Below, piece after piece: positions 58,974 through 63,378 of a stretch of 64,000 nucleotides of DNA. The stretch is from Clitoria ternatea (lineage: Eukaryota > Streptophyta > Magnoliopsida > Fabales > Fabaceae): positions 84,026,501-84,090,500 of the forward strand of contig CM075674.1 of NCBI GenBank assembly GCA_037962975.1, read 5' to 3'. A program made the position numbers and the translations under genes. The notes beneath the pieces are model-generated. The model saw only the letters and a program-made list of their open reading frames with translations. It searched no databases and was not told the origin of the DNA. Each line of letters starts with the position of its first letter. Position 1 is the stretch's first letter.

Positions 58974-61522
58974 CATTTTCAACAATGTTTTCTTAATCAA
59001 TCAAACACCACCTATTTCTTTCTTCCTTTCATATTACTTTCTTTTTTCCTACTTTTTTTTACAATTTTCTTGATAACCAAACGGGAAACTTCCGCTTCTT
59101 GTTTGTGCTTAACTTCCCCTTTTCTAATGCAAGAGGTTTTGTTTTCCCACTCTTTACACACATTTACATATATCTCATAATTTCAAGTCTTAACTTCCAT
59201 TTTATTTATACTCAAGTTTTGAGTCTCATGTCACTCTTACTTACTATATAAGTTTTTTAAAATTAATCATGTGCAATAGTGAATATAGTCCTAGTAAGAA
59301 GTTATAATATGAGTTTTATGAAAAAAACACACCATGAGCGGGGTGTGTGAAAATGAGAGTTGTTGAAAATATGTGTATAAATGGGGGTAACAATAACAAG
59401 TGCAATCAAAACGAAGAAAGAAGGAAAGGGAACATGTATATACCCTGTAAAAACTGTATCAAGGTGTGCAGAGACCAGGACTGCTTCATTAGATACATCT
59501 TTTGGGGAGACTTTAAGCGCCACATACTTTGTATCGGCAACATCCACATCAAAACTCACTCCCTCTTCAGCTGTTTCCTTAATTCTTTCAATCTCTTTCA
59601 GTATATACTGCTGTTAATTATTTGGAATTGATCACAGACATGTTAGTTAGCTCAACTTGTATTTTCTTTACCCAGAAAAATTCCCCTAGAGAAAAAATGT
59701 TGCAAACTAACAAGATAATATATATTCCATTCACAAAATTAGTTCAATTAGTTACAAATTTAACTTGTGAATATCAAATTACATTACATGTTTAAATCTA
59801 TTGATATAAAAATCTTATTAGGGATAATATGTAAGCAAGTGTTTATCGAATGTTGAGATTTGTTCTAACTCTAAAGACTCATCATTGTTTAACTCATCAA
59901 AACTTTTCATAAAAAATATTTTTCCGGTCATATATCTAAAGGACCGTTTAGATTGAGAAATCATTTTTTGTTTTATTTTTTTTAATTTTAATTACAAAAC
60001 TTCTATCTTATTTCTTAATTAGTTCCAATATGTTATACGGGAAAAACAAATTTTCACAATCTAAACAAACCTAAACTTTGTTACAAATTACAATTCCCAG
60101 CGGAGATCGATTTTGGACTTTTGATCCCCAGTTTAAGTTTTTTTTAATTGGGGTTGATAAAAATAATTTTCTAATCCATTAACTTGTTATAACTCATTTG
60201 ACTAATCTCAAATCGGATATAAAATTAATATTAATAATAAAATATTTCAAATATGGATTAATTACTGTAAAAAACTGTATAGTTAGGTCCATCTGATTAC
60301 TCAACTCGGGGTTTGACCAACCCAAAAATAGATCTTATGGTCAAACAGAATTTTAATTGTCTTGAACGGTGTGAATGATCAATATTAACCTTTAAATTTT
60401 TCCATTTTCCCAACTCCCTTTTCTCAAGGGGAAACCAAACGGACACTTTACAAGACTTTGTAATTCGGTTGGAATAAAAACTGGTTTTCCCAGCCAATTT
60501 ACCAAATGCACGACTAACTTCACCGAAACTGAATCCGAATCCGAATCGTTAATTAAAAACGGATCCAATAAAAGGGGCATGGTATTTAAGATAAGGGTAG
60601 CATATAGCCATTTTTTTCTATGATTTTCTAAAAAATCGACTGAAAAATTACCTTTTATACTAATTTTAAAAATAACCTAGAAAGTTTATACTCTAGTAAT
60701 TTTATATTGAATATTTTTAAAATTGATGGAAAAAGGTTTTACACCAATTTTAAAAATAAGTGACTCAGCACGCACCAGGAGGACAAGAGAGTCCGGCTCC
60801 CAATCCCTTCAAATATACTCTTAACTTCTTTATCCATTAGTCTCAGTTTAGTGGTAAAAATTTAGAGCCTAGTCCACTACTCATTTATTAAATGCTCAGC
60901 ACTGTTAGTATTTTCTATTCCAGATATTTTTTAAATTGGTATAAAAAATATTTTAAAAATAACTAATTTAAAACATGATGTGTTTTTATACAGGTTATTT
61001 TCAAATTGATTTAAAAAGGTACTAAAAACAAAAACACAGCCCCTAGCACCGCTTGGTAGAGAAAGAGAAAGGGATCCTAATCCAAAATTTTAAGAGTTAC
61101 CTTAAGGTTTTAGTTCAAACTAGTTTTGCTGTTGTTATTGTTAAAAAGAAAGGCACGTATTTAAGTGAATCTGAATGTAAATAATGGATCCTAACATGAT
61201 GTGAGTCTAGGCTTGAATTTTTCATTATATTTAGGTCTTTATATCTTTGTTACTTGGTATTAAGACTCTGCATTTATGGTGTATTAAAGAAGTCAATAAA
61301 TTATAATAGTGCAGTCGGGGAAATTAAGATTGAGAGGGATGAGGGAAGATATACTTGGACAGGATTGTGATCTGGTGCAGGATGAGAAGCCAAATGAGTC
61401 AAAGCCTTAAGATGCTTCAATGCTTCATCCGCTGAGAAACGTGCCTCGTGTTTCTTTGGCATAGCGAAGCTGCTTGCCACATTTGAAACAGCAGAACCAA
61501 TTGATGCAAGTGGGTTAAACAT
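30190..61522 (-). CDS. ERMP1-like M28 family metallopeptidase, 12 exons, 401 aa
   Basis: Twelve exons with GT donors and AG acceptors join into one open frame from the ATG at 61522 to the TGA at 30190. Exons (minus strand): 61355-61522, 59444-59607, 55012-55162, 54621-54677, 53809-53868, 53596-53700, 52835-52906, 51205-51315, 49679-49792, 47785-47853, 32196-32255, 30190-30264. The protein resembles the M28 Zn-peptidase domain of plant endoplasmic reticulum metallopeptidase 1. Blocks in order: RFSADEALKHLKALTHLAS (residues 28-46), SAHLD (102-106), EDD (114-116), MLELARGISQ (123-132), DEEGDHGSHNFITQ (148-161), ETIRVAIDL (166-174), HPSGQ (190-194), SLQHLGDN (388-395). ERMP1 proteins are about 900 aa with membrane segments; none is seen here. 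The His normally found in the C-terminal YHTKND block is missing in both candidate counterparts (DNQTK, DNTTTK), so activity is doubtful. Residues 236-357 are an extension not known from the family. The exon models are mine and lack transcript support. Confidence 0.75.
30265..32195 (-). other. Intron 11 of the peptidase gene
   Basis: About 1.9 kb of AT-rich sequence with donor GTTTGC and acceptor CCAG. No transposon or other gene was recognised in it. Confidence 0.65.
32196..32255 (-). CDS. Peptidase gene exon 11
   Basis: Sixty bases between acceptor TATGCAG and donor AAG/GTTTGC encode 20 residues, DLLTSGVIKEATSDDNTTTK. This resembles the QDLFTSGAIKSATD block plus a shortened DNTAVYHTKND block of ERMP1, but without the zinc-binding His. 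Confidence 0.75.
32256..33261 (-). other. Intron 10, 3' part beside the retroelement
   Basis: AT-rich intron sequence. A roughly 80-bp segment at 33168-33250 (GGTCAAACAGAGTTTTGACT... ACCTTTAAATTTTTTCATTT) recurs diverged at 60335-60410 in intron 1, so it is a dispersed repeat, possibly a MITE edge. Confidence 0.5.
33262..33266. repeat. Target-site duplication CACGA, left copy
   Basis: CACGA precedes the LTR start TGTATTTTTATG. The same five bases follow the 3' LTR at 47386-47390. Confidence 0.95.
33508..33775. repeat. Palindrome cluster (TGAATCGATTCA family) in the LTR
   Basis: About eight to ten copies of GAATCGATTCA or one-base variants (GAATTGATTCA, GAATGGATTCA) occur in 270 bp, upstream of the LTR TATA box. 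Sirevirus LTRs are known to carry conserved palindrome clusters; this particular motif is read directly from the sequence. The same cluster is in the 3' LTR at about 45776-46043. Confidence 0.9.
34087..34094 (+). promoter_or_regulatory. TATA box of the Sirevirus-like 5' LTR
   Basis: TATAAATA within GCCTATAAATAGAGAAG, about 1 kb before the LTR end. This is a normal place for the promoter of a long LTR with a long R-U5 region. Confidence 0.7.
35120..35131 (+). other. Primer binding site (initiator tRNA-Met)
   Basis: TGGTATCAGAGC begins two bases after the LTR end CTAACA. This sequence is the standard copia PBS complementary to the 3' end of tRNA-iMet. Confidence 0.9.
35175..36350 (+). CDS. Gag-like protein of the Sirevirus-like element (391 aa)
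   Basis: An intact ORF begins 57 bp after the LTR. Residues 1-130 form the copia gag N-terminal domain (PPIFNGKDYVIWKERLKIFI, later AKEMWETLETIYEN). Residues 150-290 are acidic and predicted coiled coil (long Glu/Lys/Leu heptad-like stretches). The C-terminal zinc knuckle at 354-367 is altered: CFYYGIYGHISSNC has Tyr where the second Cys of CX2CX4HX4C belongs, so zinc binding may be impaired. No protease or pol follows. Such an element would need an autonomous relative for reverse transcription and integration. Confidence 0.85.
   Translation: MASTSYDAFPQGEIINRPPIFNGKDYVIWKERLKIFIQAYDLKVWNVIQFGPFIPKYIVDNIECMKPMNLWTKEEERKVQFNLKAKILITLALEPNDVSRVITCNNAKEMWETLETIYENTNDDKDARISTLSSQDEEFERSVEKETNEKEEEIACLMTKHSQDNEVCSLNAFSDDNDEIDKDELLEAFEELHEKFVLLSKKYACSKQTILTLEKELHDVHIEKEYLRVQNDELVALNVSPRTCNGNKDCMLIDKCMLLEKENKELKEALSKLTSSQKNLSAPIKDQKHTLDRRKIVHYKNPCASYKEKSKSSLRCTNHERKENSLPNCFKRNHIEHNKNHYNSTMTYSLDATCFYYGIYGHISSNCLIKKSRQKCMRKVWIPKTIFEIPN
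36351..38462 (+). other. Non-coding interior of the gag-only element, rich in TGGTATC words
   Basis: No pol domain is present here. The sequence has many copies of a PBS-like word in contexts such as ACAATTGGTATCAA, ACAAGTGGTATCC and AAATGGTATCAA (for example at 36990, 37024, 37126, 38034, 38286-38310), and repeated TGATGCATGA words. The last 208 bp (38255-38462) recurs exactly at 44245-44452. Confidence 0.7.
38255..38462. repeat. 208-bp duplicated target, left copy
   Basis: This runs TTAATAACATTTGG through ATGCATGACA and matches 44245-44452 base for base by eye. The two copies flank the nested copia element. Confidence 0.95.
38968..42945 (+). CDS. Copia Gag-Pol polyprotein (TNT1-like), 1325 aa
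   Basis: The single uninterrupted ORF carries every copia domain in the canonical order. Gag is about residues 1-290, with a Lys/Gly-rich stretch and a CCHC knuckle at 261-274. The protease has DTG at 309-311 (in place of the common DSG). Integrase has an HHCC region near 444-480 and a catalytic triad around D505, D568 and E604, with 35 residues between the last two. Reverse transcriptase has WVFKKK, then YVDD at about 997-1000. RNase H has TDAS at about 1169-1172, TESEY at about 1210 and YCDN at about 1248. The C-terminus ends with ADPLTKPL. The ORF is intact, but the missing 5' LTR removes its promoter. Confidence 0.97.
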   Translation: MTSNTPSNLSLRSILDKEKLSGSNFLDWYRNLRIVLKQEKKQYVLEGPIPEPPANNASKADKDAYKKHQDDALDVQCLMLATMSPELQKQHEHMEVFDMIENLRKLYQGQADQERYEVSSALFSCRLEEGGSVGPHVLKMIGYLENLARLGFPFPQKLATDLILKSLPDSFKPVIMNYNMNALDKTLPELLNMLRTAEPNISKGKGKAIMMVNSGKGKGKGMYKGKGKGIVGNGKKIWKGKDKPSTSALKPVGGVAKEGKCHHCGQKGHWKRNCPKYLEELKKKGSETSTSGIFVIEINMSTSTSWVLDTGCGSHICLNVQDLRRSRQLMKGEVDLRVGNGARVAALAVGTCFLSLPSGLVLELDNCYFVPAIRRNIISVSCLDKKGFSFTIKNNSCSVYLKDMFYCCANLSNGLYVLDLETPIYNINTKRVKTNDLNPTYLWHCRLGHINEKRISKLHQNGYLESFDFESINTCESCLLGKMTKTPFTGKGERASDLLGLIHSDVCGPIGTMARGGFSYFITFTDDFSRYGFVFLMKHKSESFEKFKEFKHEVENQLGKTIKALRSDRGGEYLSLEFDEYLKECGIISQLTPPGTPEWNGVSERRNRTLLDMVRSMMSQTDLPNSFWGHALLTATFTLNRVPSKAVIKTPYEIWTGKRPSMSFLKIWGCEAYVKRQSSDKLGPKSDKCLFVGYPKETKGYYFYNPTEGKVFVARNAVFLEREFISTRISGRKVELEEIQDSQGIEEPMVEVEQDPQNVVITPAPVAQDLRRSGRIRQQPERYGFLVTQEGDVFLMDQNEPTSYEEAIASSESEKWLEAMESEMDSMYTNQVWNLVDAPEGVKPIGCKWVFKKKTDMDGNISTFKARLVAKGFKQIHGIDYDETFSPVAMLKSVRILLAIAAYHDYEIWQMDVKTAFLNGNLLEEVYMTQPEGFVKPEASRKVCKLQRSIYGLKQASRSWNLRFDEAVKQFGFTKNEDEPCVYKKVSDCTIVFLVLYVDDILLIGNDVPTLQSVKSWLGSCFSMKDLGEATYVLGIKIYRDRSRKLLGLSQNTYIDKVLKRFNMQDSKKGTLPMAHGISLSKAQSPSTKEERERMNKIPYASAIGSIMYAMICTRPDVSYALSMTSRYQSDPGESHWTAVKNILKYLRKTKDAFLIYGGEEELIVKGYTDASFQTDKDDSRSQSGYVFCLNGGAVSWKSSKQETVADSTTESEYIAASNAAKEAVWIKKFITELGIVPSIVDPISLYCDNSGAIAQAKEPRSHQRSKHILRRFHLIREILDRGDVKICKVHTDENIADPLTKPLTQQKHEGHTRSLGIRQMSDWL
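42960..44244 (+). repeat. 3' LTR of the nested copia element
   Basis: It starts TGTTGGTGTATGCAC right after the purine tract and ends GATTTCCTAACA. It is 1285 bp with TATAAATA at 43954-43961. It is homologous over its full length to 24395-25652. Confidence 0.9.
44245..44452. repeat. 208-bp duplicated target, right copy
   Basis: Perfect match to 38255-38462, after which the Sirevirus-like interior continues uninterrupted (TGTGTTCAAAAATTGG). Confidence 0.95.
44453..45534 (+). other. 3' interior of the gag-only element with repeated purine tracts
   Basis: This is non-coding. It carries about eight polypurine-tract-like stretches (AAGGGGGAG type, at about 44545, 45025, 45131, 45192, 45228, 45357, 45443 and 45523). 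Two are in the repeated context GATGATGCCAAAGGGGGAG. The last one directly adjoins the 3' LTR and is the probable functional PPT. TGGTATC words also continue here. Confidence 0.75.
45535..47385 (+). repeat. 3' LTR of the Sirevirus-like element
   Basis: The LTR is 1851 bp, offset by exactly 12268 from the 5' LTR, with no difference in the blocks compared. It includes the palindrome cluster and TATAAATA at 46355-46362. Confidence 0.95.
47386..47390. repeat. Target-site duplication CACGA, right copy
   Basis: Matches 33262-33266. Confidence 0.95.
47391..47784 (-). other. Intron 10, 5' part beside the retroelement
   Basis: AT-rich intron sequence between the CACGA duplication and the exon 10 donor GTTTGG. 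Before the insertion, intron 10 was about 1.4 kb. Confidence 0.65.
47785..47853 (-). CDS. Peptidase gene exon 10
   Basis: Sixty-nine bases between acceptor AATGCAG and donor CAG/GTTTGG encode 23 residues (TYVLDLDAFSTYRTLPEKS...). Phase 0 at both ends. I do not recognise a counterpart in ERMP1. Confidence 0.6.
47854..49678 (-). other. Intron 9 of the peptidase gene
   Basis: AT-rich. At 48000-48330 there is a low-complexity block of T-runs and A-runs ending ACAAACTAAACACTCCCA, the look of a decayed MITE. No gene is seen. Confidence 0.55.
49679..49792 (-). CDS. Peptidase gene exon 9 (tandem copy of exon 8)
   Basis: Acceptor TTCCAG, donor CAG/GTTCTT, 38 codons, phase 0. It encodes DYTFQTRGAYNMMAHLSKEE..., clearly a paralogue of exon 8 (DYSFKIRGSYNMMANLQKEE...). 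The flanking intron sequence is duplicated as well. Confidence 0.7.
49793..51204 (-). other. Intron 8, including a GT/GA microsatellite
   Basis: Holds (GT)n(GA)n at about 50319-50382 and a local duplication: ACATGTAAAAAATACCA... at about 50195-50290 recurs at about 50383-50475. Much of the intron matches the DNA around exon 8. Confidence 0.6.
50319..50382. repeat. Compound (GT)n(GA)n microsatellite
   Basis: About 14 GT units run directly into about 17 GA units in intron 8. Confidence 0.95.
51205..51315 (-). CDS. Peptidase gene exon 8
   Basis: Acceptor TTCCAG, donor AAG/GTTCTT, 37 codons, phase 0. It encodes DYSFKIRGSYNMMANLQKEE followed by a Ser/Glu-rich tail. It is the tandem partner of exon 9, with no recognised family. 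Confidence 0.7.
51316..52834 (-). other. Intron 7 of the peptidase gene
   Basis: AT-rich. It includes part of the tandem duplication and a third partial copy at about 51888-52015. No other gene is seen. Confidence 0.55.
52835..52906 (-). CDS. Peptidase gene exon 7
   Basis: Acceptor TTATTAG, donor CAG/GTTTGG, 24 codons, phase 0. It encodes ASGFKNPTIYIFNDGKEEGE..., acidic at its end. No counterpart in ERMP1 is recognised. Confidence 0.6.
52907..53595 (-). other. Intron 6 of the peptidase gene
   Basis: AT-rich intron with donor GTTCCT and no further feature seen. Confidence 0.6.
53596..53700 (-). CDS. Peptidase gene exon 6
   Basis: Acceptor GCTTCAG, donor AAG/GTTCCT, 35 codons, phase 0. GLLPDAAGAIKSTVEGGISA, then LGLAFGDKNADNQTK, resembles the SGAIKSATDFQVYKEVAGLS...ADNTAVYHTK region of ERMP1 but lacks its His. 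Exon 11 resembles the same family region, suggesting internal duplication. Confidence 0.7.
53809..53868 (-). CDS. Peptidase gene exon 5
   Basis: Acceptor TATCAG, donor TTT/GTAGGT, 20 codons, phase 0. It ends with KHPSGQVTTQDF, matching the KYPSGQ(I/V)xxQDLF block of ERMP1, which supports the reading frame. Intron 5 (53701-53808) is only 108 bp. Confidence 0.75.
53869..54620 (-). other. Intron 4 of the peptidase gene
   Basis: AT-rich intron with donor GTAAGT. The plus-strand frame at 54374-54565 is spurious. Confidence 0.6.
54621..54677 (-). CDS. Peptidase gene exon 4
   Basis: Acceptor TATGCAG, donor GGA/GTAAGT (consensus), 19 codons, phase 0. HPFGETIRVAIDLHNIFSG matches the HPWxxTVRVAIDLEAMG block of plant ERMP1, retaining the Asp of the IDL motif. 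Confidence 0.8.
55012..55162 (-). CDS. Peptidase gene exon 3 (M28 core)
   Basis: Acceptor TTTTACAG and donor CAG/GTCTCC. The first base completes a codon from exon 2; then 50 codons follow. It contains GVEDD (bridging Asp region), CAMLELARGISQ, and FGADEEGDHGSHNFITQ, where EE holds the general base and ligand positions of M28 peptidases. This is the exon that best identifies the gene. Confidence 0.88.
55537..55955 (+). repeat. Short LTR copy A (TRIM-like)
   Basis: It starts TGTCAGGAACTAAAACCACTT and matches copy C (56776-57297) through GGTTTTCCACTTAAAATATTATGTG, then diverges. It is a truncated or rearranged member of a roughly 520-bp LTR family. Confidence 0.65.
56120..56293. repeat. ATGAATAGTA-rich block beside the short LTR element
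   Basis: Variants of (C)(C/A)TGAATAGTA(C/A) or GTGAATAGTAC occur about five times, between copy A and the PBS of copy B. Confidence 0.6.
56294..56307 (-). other. Primer binding site of short LTR copy B
   Basis: On the minus strand this reads TGGTATCAGAGCTA, the initiator tRNA-Met PBS, one base after the LTR end GAACA. It proves copy B is a 5' LTR in minus orientation. Confidence 0.8.
56309..56770 (-). repeat. Short LTR copy B, inverted
   Basis: Reverse complement of most of copy C at high identity (about 95 percent by eye), lacking about 25 bp at the start and about 37 bp internally. Its outer end is GAACA next to the PBS. Confidence 0.8.
56776..57297 (+). repeat. Short LTR copy C
   Basis: It starts TGTTAGGAACTAAAGCC directly after a purine tract (AAGTGGAAGAT) and ends near TTCTTAACCA. 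About 522 bp. It faces copy B head to head with only a few tens of bases between, creating a long near-palindrome. Confidence 0.8.
58623..59086. mobile_element. Possible MITE with GTTTGGTTGACGAGAAAA-type ends
   Basis: GTTTGGTTGACGAGAAAAT near 58623 is mirrored by ATTTTCTTGATAACCAAAC near 59068-59086 (about 16 of 19 positions). The interior is AT-rich and contains a (TA)n run at 58925-58971. No clear target duplication was verified. The long open frame across it is low complexity. Confidence 0.4.
58925..58971. repeat. (TA)n microsatellite
   Basis: About 23 uninterrupted TA units in intron 2. Confidence 0.95.
59444..59607 (-). CDS. Peptidase gene exon 2
   Basis: Acceptor AACAGCAG, donor ACAGG/GTATAT, 54 codons plus two bases. 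It encodes YILKEIERIKETAEEG..., then YVALKVSPKD and EAVLVSAHLDTVFT. The SAHLD block holds the first zinc His and a catalytic-shell Asp of M28 peptidases. The frame continues into exon 3 as TVFTGGVEDD. Confidence 0.85.
59608..61354 (-). other. Intron 1 of the peptidase gene
   Basis: AT-rich. It contains the dispersed repeat shared with intron 10 (60335-60410) and repeated ATTTTAAAAATAA blocks (60650-60770). The minus-strand open frames at 60297-60580 lie in this repeat and are not genes. Confidence 0.6.
61355..61522 (-). CDS. Peptidase gene exon 1 with start codon
   Basis: Fifty-six codons from the ATG at 61522 to donor CAA/GTATAT. It begins MFNPLASIGSAVSNVASSFA and then RFSADEALKHLKALTHLASHP, matching the start of the ERMP1 M28 region (FSxxEALxHVxALT). 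No hydrophobic membrane anchor like that of full-length ERMP1 is present, so it may be soluble. Confidence 0.82.
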
Positions 61523-61571
61523 GGCGTGAAGAAGTGAAGATATGGTTCATTCAAGAATTTGAGAGTGACAT

Positions 61572-61587
61572 ATTATATATTATATAC
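61572..61587 (-). promoter_or_regulatory. Candidate TATA box of the peptidase gene
   Basis: The minus strand reads TATATAATATATAATA about 50-65 bases upstream of the ATG, leaving room for a short 5' UTR. Confidence 0.5.
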
Positions 61588-61589
61588 AT

Positions 61590-61804
61590 CTTCTCGTAAG
61601 CACCAACTTCTGTACAGATGGATTTGCTTTGGGTGAACGTGTGGATCGATGGATAGACACGTCATTTCCTCATTATAATATTAAATATTTATCATCGTTA
61701 GTTTAGATGGATTTCATTATTTGTATATTAAATATTAAATGTTTAACCTTATAGTTAATTTTCAAAATTATAAAACTTAAAGAAATATATAATTTATTTT
61801 ATTA

Positions 61805-61857
<53 letters not shown>

Positions 61858-62100
61858 GGAATCACACGAGAAAAATGGGGAGAATAAGAGGTCTGTTAAA
61901 GTGTATATATATACATATTATATGAAGTCATTAAAAAAAAAGGAGGATCAGGTGGCTTATGATTTTATATATATAAAGAGAGGATGATACGCTAATGGGG
62001 GGATTTCACGTGAAAAAGAAAAAGGAACGAAAATAGAGAATTGATATATATTAAGTGTTAAAAAAAAGAGAGGAGGTATATATATATAGCTTAGATTTTT
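61590..62100. repeat. AT-rich upstream region with (TA)n and a duplicated block
   Basis: (TA)n at about 61809-61850. The block 61840-61975 (TTATATGGAATCACACGAGA..., GGATCAGGTGGCTTATGATT) recurs at about 63105-63240 with changes. No gene is seen. Confidence 0.7.
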
Positions 62101-62535
62101 TTTCACCGAACATGACATCCTTTAAATTTCTTTGACGTCAGAGATGACACGTTTAAATTTTCTTGTCACTGAAGATGACACCTTTAAATTTTCTTGTCGC
62201 CGAACATGAAACCTTTAACTTTTCGTGTCACCTAAGGATAACGTCTTTTTAAATTTCCTTATCGTTAAAGATGACACCCTTTGAATTTCCATGTCCATGT
62301 CATTGAAAGATGGCGTCTTTTAAATTTCCTTGTCCATTCGCCGTAGGATGACATCTTTTGTCTTTTAAATTTTCTTGTCTATGTCGCCGAAGGATGACGT
62401 CTTTTAAATTTCCTTGTCCATGTCACCGAAGGATGACGTCTTTTAAATTTTCTTGTCGTCGAATATGACACCCTTTAAATTTTCTTGTCGCCCATTTAAA
62501 TTTCCTTTGAAATTCCTTGTTGCCAAAGATAACAT
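62100..62535. repeat. Degenerate minisatellite, unit about 30-40 bp
   Basis: About a dozen units of the form GATGAC(A/G)(C/T)CTTTTAAATTT(C/T)CTTGTC followed by GCCGAA, ACCGAAG or CATGTCACC. Several units carry an ACGTC core (GATGACGTC). It sits about 0.6-1 kb upstream of the peptidase gene. Confidence 0.9.
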
Positions 62536-62539
62536 TTCT

Positions 62540-63360
62540 GTTAGTTTTCTCCATCACCAAAGCTGGCGCCCTAGACAAAATTAGTTCGCTCAGTCTTTAC
62601 TTATCCATTACTACAATATAGTAAGGAAAAACTAAAGAGGGGCAAGCTGTTGCTCCCCATTTTTGTTCATACCCATGCAATTTTTTAAAAAAATAATTTA
62701 AAAATAAAAAATAATAATAAAAAGATAAAAATAATCCAAATTGTTGATCCGGGCTATGATCTTTAAAATTTTTTAAATCATCATCAAAACAATAGATTTT
62801 GAATTTTTTTTAAAGGATTGGAATCTAATTTCATAGAAATTTTAAAATTTAAATAAGAGTTTGTATATATCATATAAACTGAACGGATATATCAAAAAAT
62901 TGGGAATTTTAAAATTTGAATTAAAAATGGAACATATTTAGCCAAATTCGGTTTCTTACTGGATAAAGGGGATTTTTTTTTTGAAAAATGATTCACGGAT
63001 TCAATTTTTAAAATATATATAAGACACGTGAAAAAAAAGAAATCAGATTATTATATATATATGTGAAACTTCAAAAGGAAAAAAGAATCAGGTTTTTTAA
63101 ATATATATATTATATGGAGTCACGCGAGAAAAACAGGGAGAATGAAAGGGCTGTTAAAGTATATATATATATATATATAAAATGAAATCACCAAAAAAAA
63201 GGATCAGGTGCCTTATGATGTTATATATATATATATAAAAACTCATCTCTTTCCTATTGATTCTCATATAACTCTTATATTTTTGTCTAATTTGTTTTTT
63301 CATAAGGACTCTTCTTAGGATGAACAGTAACTTCGTCTACCTTCTCTTTTCCCCTACTGG
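62540..63360. other. AT-rich repeat-containing stretch, no gene
   Basis: Contains the second copy of the 61840-61975 block (about 63105-63240) and several short TA runs. The part nearest 63360 may be the leader of a minus-strand retroelement, but no gag reading frame is seen. Confidence 0.5.
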
Positions 63361-63363
63361 GTC

Positions 63364-63378
63364 TTGGCTCTGATACCA
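63364..63378 (-). other. Primer binding site of a minus-strand LTR element
   Basis: The minus strand reads CTGGTATCAGAGCCA here, the initiator tRNA-Met PBS. It follows LTR-like sequence ending near TCGCAGAAC. Confidence 0.7.

Larger units (their letters stand above)
55163..59443 (-). other. Intron 2 of the peptidase gene (4.3 kb) with TE insertions
   Basis: Contains three short LTR copies (55537-57297), a possible MITE (58623-59086) with a (TA)n core, and AT-rich spacer. The 57298-58620 stretch shows nothing recognisable. Confidence 0.65.

Noticed and set aside
58677..59180. 167-codon plus-strand open frame
   Set aside because: It runs through a (TA)n repeat (poly Ile-Tyr) and low-complexity AT-rich DNA in intron 2; not a gene.
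59347..59631. Two plus-strand open frames over exon 2
   Set aside because: They are antisense shadows of the M28 exon on the minus strand.
60297..60580. Minus-strand open frames before exon 2 as extra peptidase exons
   Set aside because: They lie in a dispersed repeat in intron 1, and exon 1 joins exon 2 directly in phase without them.
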